A stretch of DNA of 64,000 nucleotides from CAZLMG01 sp964560765 (GTDB lineage Bacteria > Bdellovibrionota_B > Oligoflexia > Oligoflexales > CAZLMG01): NCBI GenBank assembly GCA_964560765.1, contig CAZLMG010000013.1, positions 49,722 through 113,721 of the forward strand, written 5' to 3'. Of the stretch, positions 60,307 through 64,000 are shown piece after piece. Position 1 is the stretch's first letter. Each line of letters starts with the position of its first letter. The translations under genes were made by a program, and so were the position numbers. The notes beneath the pieces were generated by a model. The model made no database searches. It saw only the letters and a list, made by a program, of their open reading frames with translations, and was not told the origin of the DNA.

Positions 60307-60459
60307 ATGCATCAAGGAAAAGCGATTCTGATCACGATTCTGAAAATTATACTTTTTCCTCTTCTAATCATGGTCAATCCCAAGATCTACTTCCCGTATA
60401 AAGGGGCTTCAGAGGATGAAGATGACTCCAGCGCAGCCAAGCCAAGCGCTGACCGGTAG
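60307..60459 (+). CDS. Small single-TM protein
   Basis: A 50-residue protein with one TM helix (KAILITILKIILFPLLIMV) and a charged acidic C-terminus (SEDEDDSSAAKPS). The ATG at 60307 has GGAGAG six bases upstream; an upstream TTG at 60271 would lengthen it. No family recognised. Confidence 0.55.
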   Translation: MHQGKAILITILKIILFPLLIMVNPKIYFPYKGASEDEDDSSAAKPSADR

Positions 60460-60492
60460 ATTCACTCCCCGCGCCTGTCTTCCAGCCAAATG

Positions 60493-63400
60493 CTACGGCA
60501 CGGACTGCAGCGAACTTAAGATCTGCACATCGTCCAGATACCCGCGTTCGCGATAGTAAGACGTCAGCGAATCCAGTTGCGCCAGTCGTTCCTTATGTAC
60601 GCGCGGCAAATACTCAGCGAATTCACGTCCGCGCTCGTGATTACCCAGAAGGAGGTGAAGAGAAGTCAGCCTTTCAACGACAGCGACATCTTGCGGGTAT
60701 TGCAGATAGTAAGCCTCAAAGGCCGCAACTGCAGATTGCCAATCGCCCATCGCTTGCGCCAACTTACCCTTAACCCGCTGACCGTAAATGCCGCATTGGG
60801 AAAAGTCGAACTTCTTGCTGTCTCGGCGCAACGCCTCGATGGCGCGGCTATCGCCCAACTGGACGAGAGCCTCGACATAGTAACAACTAGCATAGTCACC
60901 GGCGCGAGCGGCATGTTTTCGGTAAAGATCCGCCGCATCAGACCAACGCCGCATTTCGATAAGATTTGCCATCTCAAAGTCGAGTCCTTGCGAACTTGGG
61001 GCAAGCTGCATGCTACGCGTAAGGTAGAATTGAGCCGTCCCATAACGCTGCGCACGCATCGCCAAATAGCCAGCGCTCTGAAGGTCTGGAGCCGATTCGC
61101 CAATCAACTTTTGATAGGCTTCGTAAATAGAGCTGAACTTGAAGAACTTAGACTGCTGCTGCAGCGAAAGAAGTGTTGCGTAATAAAAGTTCTTGTCGCC
61201 ACTTGGAAAGTTTGTGGCTACTTCGTGCAAGTTGCCGCTATAGATTTTCGACAGATAGGCTTGAGGCTTGCCCGCAACTTCGTCAGCCAGGTAGAACAGC
61301 GCACTCTGATTCACCTCTGCATACGCATTGACGTCCGTGTTAATCGGAGCGTCAGCGGTGGCTGCTAATACGGCGGCACGCGTCGTCGCAAAGTTGGAGA
61401 CAAAATCCTCCGGACTCGAAAACGGCAACCCTACCAATGACGTCCGCAACCCCTCATCGGCGGTCAACTGGGCCAATCGCTGAATATCAAATTTCACGGG
61501 CGCCAATGAGCCGATCATGATGAGTTCTTCATTGTTGCGATCGGTGAAGACGAATCCGTGCGGGAAGGTCTCAAAGAATGTGCGCATGATGCTGCGCAGG
61601 ACTCGCTCGTCCATGTTGTAGAGATTCAACCACTGGGAAAAAACTCCACGCTCGGTCAGGTTGCCGCGAACGATCTCAAAGAATTCTCGGGTAAAGAGAT
61701 TGGCGACGCCCGATAGCCACGAGTGAGAGGGCTGGGACAGAATGATATCGTAGGGGCCGCCCTGCTTCGTCGCCATTACGAATCGCGCGTCTTCGATCGT
61801 CAACTTAAGATTGGGGCGCTGCAAAATAGGATTCTTGCCCTGATAGACGTGTTGTGCCGCCGCTATAATACCCGCTTCGAGTTCTGCAACATGAACGTTC
61901 GGAATACCTAGCCGAGTCAGCAGGCCAACCGTATAGCCACCACCGTAACCGACAACAAAAGCGTTCTGTACGTTTTCATGCAACGCGTACGGAAGCATAC
62001 CCAGCAGACCTTCGTACTTGGGCACAAGATCAAGATTCTGTCGGTTATAAATGGATTCATTCAGACCGTTGGTCTTCAGTCGGAAGTAGTCCTTGTAGTT
62101 GGCGCCGTCCTTAGGGTCCTGACTAAGGCTAATTATGGCGGTTTTCCCTTCGTGAATCATCACGAACTCTTCGTAGTCGCGAGCAAAGTACTTCGTCACT
62201 TCAGAAAAAGACAACGCCGGTTGTAGTGCTTGGAAGTAGGCTGATTTGATAATGTTACGAAACTCAATATTGCCAAAAACTGCCGCAAATATTGCAATGG
62301 TTGCAAGAGCAGCTGGCCCGATGCGACGAGTCCAAGCTGCCTGGCCCAATACCGAAAAGGCTAAGGCCGCGACGAGAGCTAAAAGCACCACGGCGACGCT
62401 AACAGCGCCGGACGAGCCGAGCAGCGGGATAAGCACCATGCCACCCAAGTATGAACCTATAATCGCGCCAACGGTATTGATGGCGTAAGCCAATCCGACA
62501 ACGGCGGGCGCATCTTTCGCGGACGACGACAGCAAATCGACGCCGAGAGGAAACAGTGCGCCGAACACGAGCGTAGGTGGAAAGATGACGATGGCGCTGA
62601 GTAGCGACTTGATCGTAAGGAGGTTGACCGCGCCAGCACTGTAGTAGGCAGCAATATTCGCTGCGAGAGGCAGATAGTTCAGCGCGTGACTGGAAGCGAT
62701 CAACGTCAGGACGGCTGCTGTCAGGAGCGCCAGAAAAAGTGTCGACTTGGACGAAACCACATCGATCATTCGAGACAAGGCCAGGGAGCCGAAGGCAATA
62801 CCCGCCAGGAAAATGGAAAGTATGATTCCGAGCCCGTAAATGTTGGTGCCGAAGAAGATCCCAAGATATTTGTTCCAAACAACTTCGGCAGCGATGGAGC
62901 TAAACCCCGTGGCAAACGCCACGAGTAAAATGATGGATTGGGATGTGGACAGACTACGCCATGACCACTTTTCAGCGGCAGAAATAAAGATGGGTGTCAC
63001 CTTCGCTGCGGATGACGACGTTCCCCGATCCATAAACCAGGCGACAGCCAAGATAGCAAGATTGCCACTCGCTGCTAGGTGATTGGAAGCCACGACGCCC
63101 AGAGTTGGAATCAGCAAGAAACTACCAGAAAAAGCGCCGAAAACGGCGCCAAGCGTATTGATGAAATAGAGCACACTAACTTTACGACCGACAGATTCGG
63201 AGCCTTCGCGAAAGACACGTACCAAAAGAGGCAAGCTGGCACCCATGCCGATGGTTGGCGGCAGTAGTAGCAATGCAACGACGATAAGTTTTGTTGCGGT
63301 TCCGACCCAGGCCCATGTTCCTTGGTGTGGCACGTACGTCAACGGTATGTGCAAATTTAAGAATACGTAGACCAGCGCCAAGCTATAGATGCCGATGGCA

Positions 63401-63636
63401 CCTTCAATTAAACCGTAAAGACGAATCGGGCGCGCCACGCTGGCACTGATTCGACCGGCGATAAAACTGCCGAGAGCCAAACCAAAAAAGAAAATTGCCA
63501 ACACCAAGCTAATCGAAGCCGAAGTTGAACCGACGCTCAAGGATAATAGCCTTACCCACACGGACTGATAAACCAGACTTGTGGCTCCGGAGGCGATGAA
63601 CAATAGGTAAATCAGAAATTTTCGACTTTGCTGCAC
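60493..63636 (-). CDS. MFS-like membrane protein with spermidine-synthase domain and TPRs
   Basis: About 1047 residues. Residues 10-460 are roughly 14 TM helices in MFS-like halves (each begins FxASGxTSLxYQSVW- and FSSIAAEVVWNKYL-like). A Rossmann methyltransferase/spermidine-synthase domain follows (about 510-760; NAFVVGYGGGYTVGLL with the motif, DIILSQPSH). The C-terminal 250 residues are TPR-like (LAMRAQRYGTAQFYLTRSMQLAP). Such fusions are frequent; substrate unknown. GTG 63636 is chosen; a TTG at 63678 would sit on a hairpin. Confidence 0.78.
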   Translation of the reverse strand: MQQSRKFLIYLLFIASGATSLVYQSVWVRLLSLSVGSTSASISLVLAIFFFGLALGSFIAGRISASVARPIRLYGLIEGAIGIYSLALVYVFLNLHIPLTYVPHQGTWAWVGTATKLIVVALLLLPPTIGMGASLPLLVRVFREGSESVGRKVSVLYFINTLGAVFGAFSGSFLLIPTLGVVASNHLAASGNLAILAVAWFMDRGTSSSAAKVTPIFISAAEKWSWRSLSTSQSIILLVAFATGFSSIAAEVVWNKYLGIFFGTNIYGLGIILSIFLAGIAFGSLALSRMIDVVSSKSTLFLALLTAAVLTLIASSHALNYLPLAANIAAYYSAGAVNLLTIKSLLSAIVIFPPTLVFGALFPLGVDLLSSSAKDAPAVVGLAYAINTVGAIIGSYLGGMVLIPLLGSSGAVSVAVVLLALVAALAFSVLGQAAWTRRIGPAALATIAIFAAVFGNIEFRNIIKSAYFQALQPALSFSEVTKYFARDYEEFVMIHEGKTAIISLSQDPKDGANYKDYFRLKTNGLNESIYNRQNLDLVPKYEGLLGMLPYALHENVQNAFVVGYGGGYTVGLLTRLGIPNVHVAELEAGIIAAAQHVYQGKNPILQRPNLKLTIEDARFVMATKQGGPYDIILSQPSHSWLSGVANLFTREFFEIVRGNLTERGVFSQWLNLYNMDERVLRSIMRTFFETFPHGFVFTDRNNEELIMIGSLAPVKFDIQRLAQLTADEGLRTSLVGLPFSSPEDFVSNFATTRAAVLAATADAPINTDVNAYAEVNQSALFYLADEVAGKPQAYLSKIYSGNLHEVATNFPSGDKNFYYATLLSLQQQSKFFKFSSIYEAYQKLIGESAPDLQSAGYLAMRAQRYGTAQFYLTRSMQLAPSSQGLDFEMANLIEMRRWSDAADLYRKHAARAGDYASCYYVEALVQLGDSRAIEALRRDSKKFDFSQCGIYGQRVKGKLAQAMGDWQSAVAAFEAYYLQYPQDVAVVERLTSLHLLLGNHERGREFAEYLPRVHKERLAQLDSLTSYYRERGYLDDVQILSSLQSVP

Positions 63637-63658
63637 GCGGGTCTCGTTGAAATAGTTC

Positions 63659-63676
63659 GCGGGGCATAAGCCCCGC
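63659..63676 (-). repeat. Hairpin before the MFS/spermidine-synthase gene
   Basis: GCGGGGC-ATAA-GCCCCGC, a perfect 7-bp hairpin between the Pro/Gly gene and the membrane-protein gene, without a U-tract. It may terminate, attenuate or process. Confidence 0.45.
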
Positions 63677-63710
63677 AATGGTGAAAACTAAAGGCTTGGC
63701 CTTATTAGCA

Positions 63711-64000
63711 TTAGAGAGATGGAGCTAGCAACTCCGAGGCGGCACCAGCGGCAGGTGCTGGCGAACCGAGTATGGCGTCCAGATCAGCGCCATCGCCCAT
63801 TCCCATCCCCATTCCAGGCATCGGTCCGGGGCCAGGGCCAGGCATCGGTCCAGGGCCGGGACCAGGCATTGGTCCAGGGCCGGGACCAGGACCAGGCATC
63901 GGTCCGGGGCCGGGGCCAGGCATTGGTCCAGGGCCGGGACCAGGACCAGGCATCGGTCCAGGGCCGGGACCAGGACCAGGCATCGGTCCGGGGCCGGGGC
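63711..64000 (-). CDS. Pro/Gly/Met-repeat protein, 5' end outside window
   Basis: The minus strand is open from the stop at 63711 to the window edge. The visible C-terminus is built from PGPGPMPG repeats, then MGMGMGDGADLDAILGSPAPAAGAASELLAPSL. The tail has an acidic-Ala helix. It is a low-complexity, probably disordered protein. Repeat number may vary between strains. Start, family and localisation are not visible. Confidence 0.7.
   Translation of the reverse strand, partial: PGPGPMPGPGPGPGPMPGPGPGPGPMPGPGPGPMPGPGPGPGPMPGPGPGPMPGPGPGPMPGMGMGMGDGADLDAILGSPAPAAGAASELLAPSL
63817..64000. repeat. G/C-rich tandem repeats coding PGPGPM units
   Basis: Irregular units built from GGTCC(A/G)GGGCC(A/G)GG(A/G)CCAGG elements with GGCATCGG spacers, running into the edge of the window. 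They encode the Pro/Gly repeats of the adjacent gene. Confidence 0.8.

Noticed and set aside
63817..64000. CRISPR-like or VNTR array
   Set aside because: No unique spacers; the repeats encode PGPGPM units in an open frame.

Overview
The window is bacterial chromosome, about 64 kb, moderately GC-rich and densely coded. It is Gram-negative: there are many lipobox lipoproteins, outer-membrane barrels ending in aromatic residues, LolA/LolD-like parts and a LolE/MacB-type permease. Flagellar genes are scattered singly (flgF/flgG-type at the left edge, flagellin, fliG, a PilZ protein) and there is a CarD/CdnL regulator. This mix suggests a deltaproteobacteria-like predator or relative (Bdellovibrionota/Oligoflexia type). 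That placement is inference; there is no rRNA here to settle it. I see no insertion sequence, prophage, CRISPR array or integrase.

Layout. 1-5.3 kb: rod gene with a sigma-54 promoter, a lipoprotein plus ketosynthase pair, flagellin, a RibD-type reductase and carD. 5.3-8.3 kb: rpsO-pnp-dut with a long hairpin between rpsO and pnp. 8.3-20.4 kb: glycosyltransferase-TPR protein, S41 protease, TPR lipoprotein-like protein, NamZ-type muramidase, small envelope proteins, PilZ, DsbA-like protein, orn plus a LolD-like ATPase, and a lipoprotein. 20.5-41.1 kb: an accessory block, almost all on the minus strand. It holds two biosynthetic operons, ACP/tandem hot-dog/inactive KS/FabL/thioester-reductase-like/FabG and KS/CLF/DUF3419 (BtaA-like)/B12 radical SAM. 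Between them are envelope operons (three lipoproteins plus a barrel; lipoprotein plus permease plus LolA-like). A phosphopantetheinyl transferase lies divergent from a barrel gene. 41.3-42.4 kb: a structured leader RNA in front of an M14 peptidase. 42.4-64 kb: RHH/RGG-like protein, an incomplete peptide ABC transporter, LRR protein, fliG, secreted metalloproteases, trpF, ftsY, tRNA-Val, an antiporter, a large spermidine-synthase-like membrane protein and a Pro/Gly-repeat protein.

Two regulatory patterns stand out. First, five sites match the FliA (sigma-28) promoter TAAAGTTT-N11-GCCGATAA, one of them perfectly, and each lies in front of an envelope protein or envelope operon rather than a classical flagellar gene. 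So the motility sigma factor probably times remodelling of the cell envelope. Second, the leader RNA at 41.3-41.5 kb has a 16-codon ORF whose ribosome-binding site is complementary over 10 bases to the 5' arm of a downstream terminator, which looks like a switch.

The biosynthetic genes together make a dedicated type II fatty-acid/polyketide system with all reductive steps. A KS/chain-length-factor pair, a SAM-dependent aminocarboxypropyl-transferase-like enzyme and a cobalamin radical SAM enzyme are added. The product is unknown; an unusual polar or branched lipid placed in the envelope by the neighbouring lipoprotein, barrel and Lol-like genes is my working guess.
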